Positions 28,434 to 38,379 of a stretch of 64,000 nucleotides of DNA are shown one piece after another. The notes under the pieces are model-generated. The model worked only from the letters and a program-made list of their open reading frames with translations. It did no database searches and was not told where the DNA came from. The stretch comes from Comamonas badia DSM 17552 (GTDB taxonomy: Bacteria; Pseudomonadota; Gammaproteobacteria; Burkholderiales; Burkholderiaceae_C): positions 57,650 to 121,649 of the forward strand of contig NZ_AXVM01000008.1 of assembly GCF_000484635.1 (NCBI RefSeq), in the 5' to 3' direction. Position numbers and translations under genes: made by a program. Each line of letters opens with the position of its first letter. Position 1 is the first letter of the stretch.

Positions 28434-29101
28434 GCGCTGGCGCCGGGCTCTGCCAGCCGGTAGCCCAGGCCGCGCACGGTTTCTATGCTGCCCTCGGGCA
28501 GCTTCTTTCTCAGGCGCGCGACGAAGACCTCGATGGTGTTGGAATCGCGGTCTTCATCCTGTCGATAGAGGTGCTCCGAGAGCTCCGTGCGCGAGAGCAC
28601 CTCGCCTTTTTTCTGCATCAGCAGCTGCAGCAGCTTGAATTCGTGGCTGGTGAGCGTGAGCGGATGGCCCGCCACCAGCACCCGCGCCGCACGCGTATCG
28701 AGCACGATGGCGCCGCAGCGCCACTCGCTGCTGGCATGCTCGCTGCCGCGGCGCAGCAGCGCGCGCAGGCGCGCCAGCAGCTCTTCCATGTGAAACGGTT
28801 TCGCAAGATAGTCGTCGGCCCCGGCATCCATGCCCTCGACCTTCTCCTGCCAACTCGACCGCGCGGTGAGAATCAGCACCGGCATGCCGCGCCCCGCGGC
28901 GCGCCAGCGGCGCAGCACCGAAAGGCCGTCGAGCACCGGCAAGCCAAGGTCCAGCACCACCGCATCAAAATCTTCGACCTCGCCAAGGTAATGCGCCTCG
29001 CGGCCATCGCCCGCCTGTTCCACCGTGTGGCCGGCCGCGGCGATCGCCTGCACGAGCTGTTCGCGCAGCAGGGCTTCGTCTTCGACGACGAGGATGCGCA
29101 T
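28430..29101 (-). CDS. OmpR/PhoP-family response regulator
   Basis: 223 residues: a receiver domain (residues 1-118) with acidic pocket VEDEA, phospho-acceptor DAVVLDLGLPVLDG and lysine in LAKPFHMEEL, then a winged-helix DNA-binding domain (LTSHEFKLLQLLMQKKGEVLSRTEL; VFVARLRKKL; VRGLGYRL). It starts one base inside the PepSY gene stop (TGATG) and overlaps the kinase gene by four. A direct repeat TTCAG-N6-TTCAG in the divergent promoter region upstream (29497-29512) is a plausible binding site. Confidence 0.95.
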   Translation of the reverse strand: MRILVVEDEALLREQLVQAIAAAGHTVEQAGDGREAHYLGEVEDFDAVVLDLGLPVLDGLSVLRRWRAAGRGMPVLILTARSSWQEKVEGMDAGADDYLAKPFHMEELLARLRALLRRGSEHASSEWRCGAIVLDTRAARVLVAGHPLTLTSHEFKLLQLLMQKKGEVLSRTELSEHLYRQDEDRDSNTIEVFVARLRKKLPEGSIETVRGLGYRLAEPGASA

Positions 29102-29448
29102 CAGTCCCCGTCCTTGCCGCCGGCTTTCTGTCTGGCCTTGAGCACGCGGCCATCCTGCGCATCCACCTCCAGCTTGGCCACGCGCCCATCGGGGCGCAGC
29201 AGGCGGATTTCGTAGATGAAACGGCCGTGCTCGCGCTCGAACTCCACCTTCAGCACCTGCCCGGGATAGCCTTGCGGCTCCAGCCCGGTCAGCACGGTCG
29301 CCAGCGGCAGCACGAGCCCCTGCGCCAGCGCCTGGCGGGCACGTTCGTGGTCGTCATCGCCGGCGTGCAAACGGGTTGCCGCACCCAGCATGGCCAGCAC
29401 CAGGGCGAGGGCGGCGCAGGCGCAGCGGAAAACGGTTCGGCGTGTCAT
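29101..29448 (-). CDS. PepSY-domain periplasmic protein
   Basis: 115 residues. A signal peptide (TVFRCACAALALVLAMLGAATRLHA) is followed by a single PepSY domain: RARQALAQGLVLPLATVLTG and VLKVEFEREHGRFIYEIRLLRPDGRV then a variant DAQDGRVLKAR. Short secreted PepSY proteins are found at the head of regulator/kinase operons and are thought to affect protease or sensor activity in the periplasm. First gene of the PepSY-RR-HK operon. Confidence 0.9.
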   Translation of the reverse strand: MTRRTVFRCACAALALVLAMLGAATRLHAGDDDHERARQALAQGLVLPLATVLTGLEPQGYPGQVLKVEFEREHGRFIYEIRLLRPDGRVAKLEVDAQDGRVLKARQKAGGKDGD

Positions 29449-29496
29449 GCCTGCAATGTATAGCCGTGGCCGCGTGAATGGCAGATGAACGGCGCC

Positions 29497-29512
29497 TTCA
29501 GCAAGCGTTCAG
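29497..29512. promoter_or_regulatory. Direct repeat TTCAG-N6-TTCAG, response-regulator box candidate
   Basis: Two TTCAG units 11 bp apart, the spacing used by dimers of OmpR/PhoP-class regulators (compare the PmrA box). It lies 49 bp upstream of the leftward PepSY gene and 67 bp upstream of the rightward one, placed to control both. Confidence 0.45.
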
Positions 29513-29578
29513 TCGCGGTTTTCCAGAATGCGCTCCAAGGCCGGTGCGGTACCGGTCCGCAACCTGAAGGAATGCACG

Positions 29579-29896
29579 ATGTTCACCACCTCCCGCCGCT
29601 TGCTCCTGGCCACCGCCATCGCCGCCGCGCTGCCGCTGGGCGCCGCACGGGCGCAGACCGCCGCGCCCGCGGCCCCCACCACCGCCAGCGCTGGCGTCCC
29701 CATGGCGCAGCAGCTCTCCATCCGCGACATCTACGACCGCGTCGAAGCCGCCGGCTACCACGATCAGCAGGAAATCGAATTCGAGCATGGCCGTTACGAG
29801 GTGAAAGCCGTGAATGCCCAGGGCCAGCGCGTGAAGCTCACGCTCAACGCGCAGACCGGCGCGATCGAAGCCACGCGCATCAAGCGCGCGAAATAG
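29579..29896 (+). CDS. PepSY-domain periplasmic protein
   Basis: 105 residues from ATG 29579, behind GAAGGA. Signal peptide FTTSRRLLLATAIAAALPLG with an ALA-type end (ARAQ), a short Ala/Pro/Thr linker and one PepSY domain: IRDIYDRVEAAGYHDQQEIEFEHGRYEVKAV followed by LTLNAQTGAI. It is divergent from the PepSY-RR-HK operon and 36 bp ahead of a cytochrome b561 gene, so it is likely part of the regulon of that two-component system. Confidence 0.9.
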   Translation: MFTTSRRLLLATAIAAALPLGAARAQTAAPAAPTTASAGVPMAQQLSIRDIYDRVEAAGYHDQQEIEFEHGRYEVKAVNAQGQRVKLTLNAQTGAIEATRIKRAK

Positions 29897-29932
29897 CCGG
29901 TCCGAATCCCTTTGGCTGAAGTGGAGCACACC

Positions 29933-30511
29933 ATGCGCACCGCACCCTCCCTCGCCCGCTACCCCGCGCCGCTGATCGCGCTGCACTGGCTCACGCTGGC
30001 GCTGATGATCGGTGTCTACGCGCTGATCCAGTGGCACGACGCCCTGCCCAAGGGCAGCGAGCTGCGCACGCTCGCCAAGGCCTGGCACGAGACGCTGGGC
30101 GTGGCGGTGTTCGCGCTGGTGCTGCTGCGCCTGCCGCTGCGCTGGTGGCTGGGCGTGCCGCCCGCACTGGCCGGCACGCCGCGCTGGCAGCACCGGCTGG
30201 CCAGCAGCATGCACTGGGCGCTGTACGGCCTGCTCATCGCCGCGCCCCTCCTCGGCTACCTGAGCCTGAACGCCAAGGGCACGCCGGTGCCGTTCTTTGG
30301 CTTGCAGATGCCCGCCTTCCTCGGGCCGGACCGCGCGCTGGCGGGCAATCTGAAAGAGATCCACGAAGCCGTGGGCACGCTGGGCTACTGGCTCATCGGC
30401 GGGCACGCCGCGGCGGCCCTGGTGCACCACTACGGAATGCGCGACGGCACGCTGGCGCGCATGGGTTGGGCTAGAACGCAGCCAGCATCCCCGCCCCCAT
30501 CCCGCGCGTGA
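29933..30511 (+). CDS. Cytochrome b561 (diheme membrane electron carrier)
   Basis: 192 residues from ATG 29933, after GGAGCACACC. Four membrane helices carry the heme-ligand histidines: ALHWLTLAL in helix 1, AWHETLGVAVF in helix 2, HEAVGTLGYWLIGGHAAAALVHH in helix 4. The family passes electrons from quinol to periplasmic acceptors or superoxide in the inner membrane. Its 3' end overlaps the convergent flavoprotein gene by 41 bp. Probably cotranscribed with the PepSY gene before it. Confidence 0.92.
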   Translation: MRTAPSLARYPAPLIALHWLTLALMIGVYALIQWHDALPKGSELRTLAKAWHETLGVAVFALVLLRLPLRWWLGVPPALAGTPRWQHRLASSMHWALYGLLIAAPLLGYLSLNAKGTPVPFFGLQMPAFLGPDRALAGNLKEIHEAVGTLGYWLIGGHAAAALVHHYGMRDGTLARMGWARTQPASPPPSRA

Positions 30512-32150
30512 AGGCTTCCTCGAACACCGAATAGCCCGACCAATCCGCATGCGCGAACGCAAGGCGTCCGGTCGCAGGCGTCGGGGGCAATGCCGTACGC
30601 TCACCATTCAATAGCTGGTAGCGCTTGCCTGACAAGCGCTGCAGGCCAATTTGGCTCAGAACCGTCTGGTCGCCCGGCCGCGGAATGGCCATGGCGTGTC
30701 CATAGCGCGTGATTTCCATGCGCGTGGCGCGCTCAAGAATGTCCGGGTGCAGACGGGCCAGCGGCCGCAGGATGGCGTCGCGCCAGTGCGTCCAGGGCTG
30801 GGTCAGCAACTGCGTGCGGCCATCGGGCCAGTCGCCCAGCGCCTGGTAGTAGCTGAGCACGGTGGGGCCGGCGATCTGCGCGCCCAGGTTCAGGCGCTGG
30901 TGGCCGGCATCGACGTAGCCCAGGCCGCCGCGCGCCTCGTGGTCATAGAGCACGTTGTCCCACGCCGGGGCGGCGCCGGGGCGGTCTTGCAGCGGGCGGG
31001 CGATGTGGATGTTGGCCACCAGCCAGGGCGCCCAGGCCAGGCGCGCGGCGGCGGCGCGCACGAAGGCTGGCGGGTTCTGCAGCACGCGCGCGGCGATGAA
31101 CAGGGGCAGCGCGACGACGCAGCGCTCGGCCTGCCAGCGCGTGACGCGGCCGCTGGCGTGCTCCAGCGCATCCACTTCTACGCCGTGGCGCTGCTCGGTG
31201 ATGCGCAGCACGCTGGTGGCGGGGTGCAGCTGCCCCTGGGCGACGAGCGGCGCGGCAAGCTGGCGCGTCAGCCAGCCGTTGCCTTCGGGCCAGGTGAGCA
31301 CGGCGTCGTGCTCGTCGTCGCCATGCTCGCCCGGCGCCTCGAAGCCGTGGCGGCTGGCGAAGTAGTGGATGCCGGCCCAGGCCGAGACGCGGGCGCTGCC
31401 GGCGCCATAGTCGTCGCGGCAGCAGTAGTCCAGGTACCAGCGCAGATGCGCATCGTCAAAGCCCTCGCGGGCCAGCCAATTATCAAAAACAAGAGCGTCC
31501 AGCGCTTGATGGGCGGGTGCCAGACCGTTGTTTTGCTGCCATGTCCGCAGCGTGGGCATGGCAAAGCGCGCCTGGCGCGAGAGCGCGGCCACGCGCTGGG
31601 CAAAGCGCTGGTATTGCGCCAGCGTGCCGGCGCCCACGCCATCGACGGGCAGCAGTCCCTCGTGCCAGGCACCCTGCCAGTACAGCCGCTCCTGCGGACT
31701 GTGGCACAGCGTGCGCTCGTCGTACTGCCAGCGCCCGGCCACGCGGCGGCGCAGGCCGAGTTCTTCCAGAAAATCCTGCACCTCGGGGGCATCGTCGCCG
31801 GGCAGCGGCAGGTAGTGCGCGCCGCGCGGGCAGGCGATGCCCGCCACCTGCGTGGCGCGGCTGTTGCCGCCGGCTTCGGCTTCCAGCTCCAGCAGCGCAA
31901 AGTCCTGCATGCCCGCCAGGCGCAGCGCACGCGCGGCCGAGAGGCCGGCCACGCCGCCCCCGGCGATCAGCACGCGGGTGCGGCGGTGCTCGTCGGGGGT
32001 GGGGCCGCGCCCTTGCGCCAGCGCATCGCGCAGCGCGTGGCCATGCTGCACATCGATGCCGGTGAAGCCGCCCGCAAGCTCGCGCACGCGCGGTGCGCAG
32101 GCCGCCAGCGCGCCCAGGGCCGGCAGGCTCAAGAGGGCGCGGCGGCGCAT
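30471..32150 (-). CDS. FAD-dependent amine oxidase-like lipoprotein
   Basis: 559 residues from ATG 32150. The N-terminus MRRRALLSLPALGALAAC ends in a lipobox (L-A-A-C), so a lipoprotein is predicted; the arginines may alternatively hint at Tat export, which suits a folded flavoprotein. The FAD loop VLIAGGGVAGLSAARAL and the LLELEAEAGGNSR motif come next, and the C-terminal FAD contact is in FAHADWSGYSVFEEAFTRG. Such proteins resemble flavin monoamine oxidases and phytoene desaturases; substrate unknown. Two copies or fragments of the dispersed repeat are part of its coding sequence (around 30610-30648 and 31484-31511). Confidence 0.85.
   Translation of the reverse strand: MRRRALLSLPALGALAACAPRVRELAGGFTGIDVQHGHALRDALAQGRGPTPDEHRRTRVLIAGGGVAGLSAARALRLAGMQDFALLELEAEAGGNSRATQVAGIACPRGAHYLPLPGDDAPEVQDFLEELGLRRRVAGRWQYDERTLCHSPQERLYWQGAWHEGLLPVDGVGAGTLAQYQRFAQRVAALSRQARFAMPTLRTWQQNNGLAPAHQALDALVFDNWLAREGFDDAHLRWYLDYCCRDDYGAGSARVSAWAGIHYFASRHGFEAPGEHGDDEHDAVLTWPEGNGWLTRQLAAPLVAQGQLHPATSVLRITEQRHGVEVDALEHASGRVTRWQAERCVVALPLFIAARVLQNPPAFVRAAAARLAWAPWLVANIHIARPLQDRPGAAPAWDNVLYDHEARGGLGYVDAGHQRLNLGAQIAGPTVLSYYQALGDWPDGRTQLLTQPWTHWRDAILRPLARLHPDILERATRMEITRYGHAMAIPRPGDQTVLSQIGLQRLSGKRYQLLNGERTALPPTPATGRLAFAHADWSGYSVFEEAFTRGMGAGMLAAF
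30610..30648. repeat. Dispersed palindromic repeat, copy inside the flavoprotein gene
   Basis: ATAGCTGGTAGCGCTTG, then CCTGA, then CAAGCGCTGCAGGCC. The 8-bp arms AGCGCTTG (30620-30627) and CAAGCGCT (30633-30640) pair perfectly. It matches the intergenic copy at 48131-48173 in layout. Here it is translated as part of the C-terminal domain. Confidence 0.6.
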
Positions 32151-32163
32151 GGGGCGAATGGGC

Positions 32164-33156
32164 TCAATCCGCCCAGCGCGTGCGGATGTCCAGCAACTGC
32201 GGCAGCAAGGGCGTGAACAGGGCGGCCAGCGCCGGATCGAAGTGCCGGCCAGCCTGTTCCTGGATGTGCGCAATCGCCTGCTCCGGCGGCCAGGCCCGCT
32301 TGTAGGGGCGATCGGAGGTGAGCGCATCAAACACATCCGCCAGCGCGACGATGCGCGCTTCCAGCGGGATGGCCTCGCCCGCCAGGCCGTGCGGGTAGCC
32401 GCTGCCGTCCCACTTTTCGTGGTGCGACAGCGCCACCGCATACGCGAGCTGCAGCACGCCCGAAGGGTGCCGGCCGATGATCTCCGCGCCGATCTGCGGG
32501 TGCGTGCGCATGATGGCCCACTCGTGCGCGTCCAGCGGGCCGGGTTTGCGCAGCACCGCATCGGGAATGCCGATCTTGCCCACGTCGTGCATGGGCGCGG
32601 CGTTCAGCAGGTCGCTGGCCCAGCGCGGGCTGCAGCCGGCCGCCAGCGCCAGCAGGCGCGCGTAATGGCTCATGCGGATGACGTGCATGCCGGTTTCGTT
32701 GTCCTTGTATTCGGCGGCGCGCCCCAGGCGCTGCACGATCTGCAGGCGTGATTCGCGCAGCTCGTCGATCTGCACCAGCGACAGATGCGTCCTCACCCGC
32801 GCGCGCACCACGGCGGCGCGCACCGGCTTGGTGATGTAGTCCACCGCGCCCGCCTCGAAGCCCCGGGCTTCATCCCCCGCATCACCAAGGGCGCTGACGA
32901 AAATCACCGGAATGGCGCGGGTCTGCGCATCGGCCTTGAGCGCGGCGCAGACGCTGTAGCCATCCATGCCCGGCATCATCACGTCCAGCAGGATCAAGTC
33001 CGGCGCCTGTGCCCGGGCCAGTTCCAGCGCACGCGCACCGCTGGTGGCAAACAGCAGCTGGTAGTCGGCATCGAGCACCTGGCGCAGGACATGCAGATTG
33101 GCCGGCTCATCGTCGACGATGAGCACGCTGGGACGGTGGTCGTGCGGGGTGTTCAT
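32164..33156 (-). CDS. Response regulator with HD-GYP phosphodiesterase domain
   Basis: 330 residues. The receiver domain (1-125) has the acidic pair in IVDDEPANL, phospho-acceptor in [13 protein letters not shown] and lysine in YITKPVRA. The HD-GYP domain follows: [24 protein letters not shown] (HD), [14 protein letters not shown] (GYP) and [15 protein letters not shown]. An active cyclic di-GMP hydrolase is expected. Its start overlaps the stop of the large hybrid kinase by four bases, so the kinase most likely controls it by phosphorylation. Confidence 0.95.
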   Translation of the reverse strand: MNTPHDHRPSVLIVDDEPANLHVLRQVLDADYQLLFATSGARALELARAQAPDLILLDVMMPGMDGYSVCAALKADAQTRAIPVIFVSALGDAGDEARGFEAGAVDYITKPVRAAVVRARVRTHLSLVQIDELRESRLQIVQRLGRAAEYKDNETGMHVIRMSHYARLLALAAGCSPRWASDLLNAAPMHDVGKIGIPDAVLRKPGPLDAHEWAIMRTHPQIGAEIIGRHPSGVLQLAYAVALSHHEKWDGSGYPHGLAGEAIPLEARIVALADVFDALTSDRPYKRAWPPEQAIAHIQEQAGRHFDPALAALFTPLLPQLLDIRTRWAD

Positions 33157-36100
33157 GGGTTCACGGCCACGGCGGCCACACCCGTCTCCAGCGCGTCGCG
33201 CAGCGCATCGACTTCGACTTGCGCGGCAGCAAAATCAAAGCGCTCGATGGCGTCATTCAGGCGCTGCAGCGCAGCTGCCGGCAGATGCGCGCGCCAGGCC
33301 GGCGCCAGCGCGGGCGGCAGGCGCCCCTGCGCCAGCAAGGCCGTGGCCTGGGCCAGCGCCTGGCGCAGCTGCGGCACCTGCGCCGCGTCCAGCGCGCCAT
33401 CCGCATCAGCCGGCGGCGATGGCGGCGCGCCGGCATCCTGCACCGCAATGCAGACGGCTTGCCACACAGCGGGCAGCGCCTGCAGGTGGCGCTGCGCCTC
33501 GGCGGCCTGCGCGCCTCGGGCGGCCTGCTCCAGCGCACGCAGCACGGCCAGCAGCGGCGCCAGCGCCAGATGTCCGGCCACGCCGCACAACTGGTGCGCC
33601 TGCGCGGCCAGCGCCGGCCACTGCCCCCGTGCGTGCAATTGCGCCAGCTGCCGCGGCGCCTGCGCCTGCTCGCCGACAAAGCGCCGCAGCGCGCGCAGGA
33701 AGGCGGCGTCGCCGCCCCAGAGCCGCGCGCCACCGGCCCAGTCCACCGGCGGGACGGGCCCCGCTGCAGCAGCGGGCGCCACGGGCGGCGGCGGTGCCTC
33801 CACATACTGCACCTGCAGCCCCAGCACGCGGGCGATCTCGGCATACAGCCGCGTCAGATTCAGCGGCTTGGTGGCAAAGCCGTCCATGCCGGCATCCAGC
33901 GCATGCTGCCTGTCTTCTTCCAGCACGCTGGCCGACAGCGCGATGATGGGCAGGTGCGCTCGCTTGCCGCGCTGCTCCTGCGCGCGGATGCGCTGCGTGG
34001 CGGCAAAGCCATCGACCTCGGGCATCTGCAAATCCATCAGCACCACGTCAAAGCGCTGTGCCGCGCACAGCAGCACGGCCAGCTCGCCGCCGCCGGCCTG
34101 CGTGACACGGTGGCCATCGCGTGCCAGCAGGGTCTGCAGCAGCTCCAGGTTGTGCGGCACGTCGTCCACCACCAGCAGGTGCATGGCCGGCAGCAGGCTG
34201 CGCTGCACCGCCGCGACGCGAGGCGCCTGGCCTTGCTGCAGCGGCAGGCGGACGGTGAACACGCTGCCTTGCCCCGGCACGCTGGCGGCGCTGATGCCGC
34301 CGCCCATCAGCTCCACCAGCTGGCGTGCAATCGTGGTGCCCAGCCCGGTGCCGCCAAAGCGCCGCGCGGTGCTGGCGTCGGCCTGGCTGAAGGGCTCGAA
34401 GACGCGCTCCAGCTGCTCGGCCGTCATGCCGATGCCGGTGTCGTGCACCTCCAGGCCCAGCTGGCCATGGGCAAACCCCACGCGCAGCAGGACTTCGCCG
34501 CGCTCGGTGAACTTCACGGCATTGCCCAGCAGGTTCAGCAGCACCTGCTGCAGGCGCAGGCTGTCGCCGCGGAAATAGTCGGGCAGCGCCGGCGGGTAAT
34601 CGAGCACCAGCGACAGCCCCTTGGGGCGCGCCAGCACGCGCAGCGTGTCCAGCGCCTGCCGGCAGACTTCGCGCAGCGAGAAATCCGCCACCTCCAGCGC
34701 CACCGCGCCGCGCTCCAGGCGGGCGGTATCCAGAATGTCGTTGAGCAGCTGCAGCAGCGACTGCGAGGCGCTGTGCACGATGCCCAGCTGGTGGCGCTGC
34801 GAATCGGTGAGCGGCGTATCCAGCAGCGCCTCGGTGAAGCCGAGGATGGCGTTCATCGGCGTGCGGATTTCGTGGCTCATGCTGGCCAGGAAGTGGCTGC
34901 GCGCACTGCCCACCTGCTCGGCGTGCTCCTTGGCGGCGCGCAGCTCCTGCTGCTGGCGCCGCTGGGTGACATCGAAGACGAACTGCACCACCTTGAACGG
35001 CACTTCGTCGGAATCGAGAATCGGGTTGTACAGCGCCTGCACCCACAGCACGCTGCCATCCTTGTGCAGGCGCTGCGCTTCCTCGGCGAAGGGCTCGGCC
35101 CACTGCAGCCGCTCCCAGCCGCGCTGATGGGCCGCATCGTGCAGCAGCGCGGGCGGGCACAGCCGGCCGTAGTGCCGCCATTGCAGGTCCTCCAGCGCAT
35201 AGCCGGTGAGCTCCAGGAATTTGCCGTTGGCCGAGAGCACCTGCCCATCCATGTCCAGCTCGATCACGGCCAGCGAACGGCCGATGGCGGCCAGCATGCC
35301 TTCGAACTCGGCGTTGCGCGCCTTGGCGGCCGTGGTGTCCAGCATCACGCCGTCGATCCACAGCGTCTGGCCCTGCGCATCCATGCTCGGGCGGCCGTTC
35401 TCCGACACCCAGCGCACCTGGCCATTGCGGTGGCGCAGGCGGTATTCGATCTCATAGGAGCGCCGCTCTGCCGCCGCGCGCTGCACGGCCTGCTTCACGG
35501 CCTCGCTGTCATGCGGGTGGATCAGCGACTCCAGGTGCACGCGCCCCGCGACGAAGGCCTCGGCGGGCCAGCCGGTCAGCGCCTCCACGCTCGGGCTGAT
35601 CAGAAGCATGCTCCAGTCGGCATCGTTGCGGCACCGGAAGGTGATGCCGGGAATGTTCTCCATCAGCGTGCGCAATTGCTCCTCGCTCTGGCGCAGGGAA
35701 TCTTCCATCGCCTGGCGCGCGCTCATGTCGGTGATGAAGCCGACGAACATGGGCGGATGGGTCTGGGTGATGCGCCCCACGGCCAGGCGGATCGGCAGGG
35801 TGCGGCCGTCGCGCGTCAGCGCCTGCACGTCGCGCCCGGTGCCGATGATGCGCTTCTCGCCCGTCGCCATGTGGTGCGCCAGATAGCCATCGTGCGCGCT
35901 GCGCCAGGGCTCGGGCATGAGCATGTTGACGTTGTGGCCTATCACCTCCCGCGCGCTCCAGCCCAGCATGCGCTCTGCCCCCGGGTTGAACGAAAGCACC
36001 GTGCCCCTGGCATCGATGGTGACGATGCCGTCCACCGCCGTCTCCAGCACGGCGCGCAGGCGGGCCTCGCTGGCGCGCACGCCGGTAAACAAGTCGCGGT

Positions 36101-36872
36101 AGCGCAACCCGGCGATGATGGCCACCACCAGCATGCTCAGCACCACCGTCAGGATGGCCAGCGCCAGGGAGAACGAATTGCCCGCGGACGCCTGGCTTTC
36201 GATCTGCGCAATCGGCGCCTTGAAGCGCAGCGCGGCCATCGCGGTGTAGTGCATGCCGGTGATCGCCAGGCCCATCACCAGACCGGCGAGCGCCGTGGTC
36301 AGGTAATTGTTGTTCAGCATGCGCCGCTGCAGGCCCAGGCGCACCCACAGCGCCAGCATGGCCAGCACGACGGCGACGACGATGGAGATGGCGAAGCCCA
36401 GCGGGTCGTAGCCGAAATAGGGCGTCATGCTGGAGGCCGCCATGCCCAGGTAATGCATGGTGCCGATGCCCGCGCCCATCAGCAGGCCGCCCAGCGCCAG
36501 CAGGCCGGCGCCCAATTGCGGCCGTGCCAGCCATTGCAGCGTGACCCAGGAGGCGCCCCAGCCGGGCAGCATCGAGGCCAGCGTCAGCCACGGGTTGAAC
36601 GCCCCGCGCGCGCACAGGGTGAAGGCCAGCATGCCGACGAAGTGCATCGCCCAGATGCCGCCGCCCATGGCGAACGCGCCCGAGCCCAGAATCCAGCTCC
36701 GGCTGCGCGGGCTATCGGCCTCGCGCGCCAGCGCCGCCATGTGCAGCGCCACCATCGACGCCACCACCGCCAGCGCCGCCGACAGCGCCACCATCCACGG
36801 ATCGTGCTCGCGCCAGAGCATCGGGTCGCTGGCGACACCGGTGACGAAAAAACCCTGGAGAAACGTGGTCAT
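33153..36872 (-). CDS. Hybrid sensor histidine kinase: MHYT, PAS, HisKA, REC, Hpt
   Basis: 1239 residues. The membrane MHYT sensor (1-245) has seven helices and three motif copies (AMHFVGM, TMHYLGM, GMHYTAM), thought to bind copper and sense oxygen, CO or NO. Three PAS domains follow (about 265-385, 395-515, 525-640), then HisKA with [12 protein letters not shown] (about 665), an ATPase domain ([24 protein letters not shown]), a receiver domain (about 910-1030, [12 protein letters not shown]) and a C-terminal Hpt domain with acceptor in [12 protein letters not shown] complete phosphorelay in one protein, cotranslated with the HD-GYP regulator; output is probably cyclic di-GMP breakdown. Confidence 0.95.
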   Translation of the reverse strand: MTTFLQGFFVTGVASDPMLWREHDPWMVALSAALAVVASMVALHMAALAREADSPRSRSWILGSGAFAMGGGIWAMHFVGMLAFTLCARGAFNPWLTLASMLPGWGASWVTLQWLARPQLGAGLLALGGLLMGAGIGTMHYLGMAASSMTPYFGYDPLGFAISIVVAVVLAMLALWVRLGLQRRMLNNNYLTTALAGLVMGLAITGMHYTAMAALRFKAPIAQIESQASAGNSFSLALAILTVVLSMLVVAIIAGLRYRDLFTGVRASEARLRAVLETAVDGIVTIDARGTVLSFNPGAERMLGWSAREVIGHNVNMLMPEPWRSAHDGYLAHHMATGEKRIIGTGRDVQALTRDGRTLPIRLAVGRITQTHPPMFVGFITDMSARQAMEDSLRQSEEQLRTLMENIPGITFRCRNDADWSMLLISPSVEALTGWPAEAFVAGRVHLESLIHPHDSEAVKQAVQRAAAERRSYEIEYRLRHRNGQVRWVSENGRPSMDAQGQTLWIDGVMLDTTAAKARNAEFEGMLAAIGRSLAVIELDMDGQVLSANGKFLELTGYALEDLQWRHYGRLCPPALLHDAAHQRGWERLQWAEPFAEEAQRLHKDGSVLWVQALYNPILDSDEVPFKVVQFVFDVTQRRQQQELRAAKEHAEQVGSARSHFLASMSHEIRTPMNAILGFTEALLDTPLTDSQRHQLGIVHSASQSLLQLLNDILDTARLERGAVALEVADFSLREVCRQALDTLRVLARPKGLSLVLDYPPALPDYFRGDSLRLQQVLLNLLGNAVKFTERGEVLLRVGFAHGQLGLEVHDTGIGMTAEQLERVFEPFSQADASTARRFGGTGLGTTIARQLVELMGGGISAASVPGQGSVFTVRLPLQQGQAPRVAAVQRSLLPAMHLLVVDDVPHNLELLQTLLARDGHRVTQAGGGELAVLLCAAQRFDVVLMDLQMPEVDGFAATQRIRAQEQRGKRAHLPIIALSASVLEEDRQHALDAGMDGFATKPLNLTRLYAEIARVLGLQVQYVEAPPPPVAPAAAAGPVPPVDWAGGARLWGGDAAFLRALRRFVGEQAQAPRQLAQLHARGQWPALAAQAHQLCGVAGHLALAPLLAVLRALEQAARGAQAAEAQRHLQALPAVWQAVCIAVQDAGAPPSPPADADGALDAAQVPQLRQALAQATALLAQGRLPPALAPAWRAHLPAAALQRLNDAIERFDFAAAQVEVDALRDALETGVAAVAVNP

Positions 36873-36994
36873 GGGTGATGCGTCAAGGTCCGTGGGTGGA
36901 TGCGGCAGGTGTCACGTTTGAGACATTTTGTCCCTGCTTTTATAGCAGACAGGCAGGCGGTGCGCAGGCGCCGTGCTCCGTTGCGCGACAACAT

Positions 36995-37032
36995 CAACGC
37001 AACGCAACGCAACGCAACGCAACGCAACGCAA
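36995..37032. repeat. Pentanucleotide microsatellite (CAACG)7
   Basis: Seven complete CAACG units from 36995 to 37029 plus a partial CAA unit. It lies 122 bp upstream of the hybrid kinase start and 115 bp past the threonine dehydratase stop, in a 274-bp gap. A 5-bp unit is prone to slipped-strand change, so promoter spacing could vary between cells. Confidence 0.9.
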
Positions 37033-37146
37033 GCAAAAATCATTCCATCTCCAGCCCAAGCTGGCCAGCCCATTCATCGATCACTGGATCCAGGGGGAAG
37101 GCGCACCAACGCAGCGCGGCGGCAATGGGATCGACAGCGCAAAGCC

Positions 37147-38349
37147 CTAGGGCTGCTGCCGCACCTCCAGCCCCGCCGCGCGCAGGCGCTCGATGACATC
37201 GGCGGCATGTTCGCGGCTGCGCGTCTGCAGCACCATTTCGATCTCGACGTTCTGCGCCGCCAGCAGCGTGAAGGCGCGCTGGTGGTGCACCTCGTCGATG
37301 TTGGCCCCGGCCTGCGCCACCAGCGCGGTGATGCGCGCCAGGCTGCCGGGCACGTCGCGCGTGCCGACGACGATGCGCATGAGGCGGCCCGAGCGCACCA
37401 GCCCGCGCCCGATGATCTGCGCCAGCAATTGCGGATCGATGTTGCCGCCCGAGAGCACCATGCCGACCTTCTTGCCCGCAAAGCGCTGCTTGTGGCGCAT
37501 CAGCGCCGCCAGCGCCGCCGCGCCCGCGCCCTCGGCCAGGGTTTTTTCGATCTCCAGCAGCAGCACGATGGCCTGTTCGATGTCGCCCTCTTGAACCAGC
37601 AGCAGATCGTCCACATGCCGGCGAATCGCCTCGACGCAGTGCACGCCCGGCGCGCCCACGGCGATACCCTCGGCAATCGTGCTGGCGCCCTGCGCATGGT
37701 GCTCGCCCTTGACGGCGTTGACCATGGCGGGAAAGCGCTGCGCCTGCACGCCCACCACCTCGATTGGCGGCTTGAGCGCCTTGGCCGCCGTGGCGATGCC
37801 CGCGATCAGCCCACCGCCGCCGACGGGCACGATCAGCGTGTCCAGGTCGGGCCGCGCGGCCAGCATCTCCAGCGCCAGCGTGCCCTGCCCGGCCATGATG
37901 GCCTCGTCGTCGTAGGGGTGCACAAAGGTCAGCTGCTGGTCCGCGGCGAGTGCGCGCGCATGCGCCGCCGCTTCTTCCAGCGTGGCGCCGTGCAGCAGCA
38001 CGCGCGCGCCGAAACCCTGGGTGCGCGCCACCTTCACGCCCGGCGTGAAGCCCGGCATGACGATGGTGGCGGGAACGCCCAGCTGCTGCGCGTGGTAGGC
38101 CACGCCCTGCGCGTGGTTGCCCGCGCTCATCGCGATCACGCCGCGCTGGCGCTCCTCTTGCGATAGCTGGCGCAGCTTGTTGCACGCGCCGCGCTCCTTG
38201 AACGAAGCCGTGAATTGCAGGTTCTCCATTTTCAGGAACACCTGCGCCCCGGTGAGCTCGGAAAGCGTGCGCGATTCGACGCAGGGGGTGTCAAGTACCT
38301 GCCCGGCGATGCGGGCGGCGGCTTGCTGGATGTCGGAGAGGTGCAGCAT
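37147..38349 (-). CDS. ilvA: Threonine ammonia-lyase, short form with one ACT-like domain
   Basis: 400 residues. The PLP lysine is in TASFKERGACNKL, the phosphate loop in VPVGGGGLIAGIA and the cofactor-contacting serine region in VLSGGNID. Residues about 325-400 form a single ACT domain (IVVGTRDVPGSLARITALV). That is the layout of the TdcB/IlvA short class, about 400 residues, rather than the 510-residue biosynthetic IlvA with two ACT-like units. It deaminates threonine (and serine) to 2-oxobutyrate. A single gene, 30 bp after the spermidine-synthase-like gene stop; symbol could also be tdcB. Confidence 0.93.
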   Translation of the reverse strand: MLHLSDIQQAAARIAGQVLDTPCVESRTLSELTGAQVFLKMENLQFTASFKERGACNKLRQLSQEERQRGVIAMSAGNHAQGVAYHAQQLGVPATIVMPGFTPGVKVARTQGFGARVLLHGATLEEAAAHARALAADQQLTFVHPYDDEAIMAGQGTLALEMLAARPDLDTLIVPVGGGGLIAGIATAAKALKPPIEVVGVQAQRFPAMVNAVKGEHHAQGASTIAEGIAVGAPGVHCVEAIRRHVDDLLLVQEGDIEQAIVLLLEIEKTLAEGAGAAALAALMRHKQRFAGKKVGMVLSGGNIDPQLLAQIIGRGLVRSGRLMRIVVGTRDVPGSLARITALVAQAGANIDEVHHQRAFTLLAAQNVEIEMVLQTRSREHAADVIERLRAAGLEVRQQP

Positions 38350-38379
38350 GGTGGGCGTATTGTGAAGCGCCGGGCCGGC

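Noticed and set aside
33219..36878. 1219-codon open frame on the plus strand
   Set aside because: Lies antisense to the MHYT hybrid kinase over its whole length and has only Gln/Arg/His-rich composition.
36995..37032. CRISPR-like array
   Set aside because: The unit is only 5 bp and uninterrupted, with no spacers and no cas genes in the window; it is a microsatellite.
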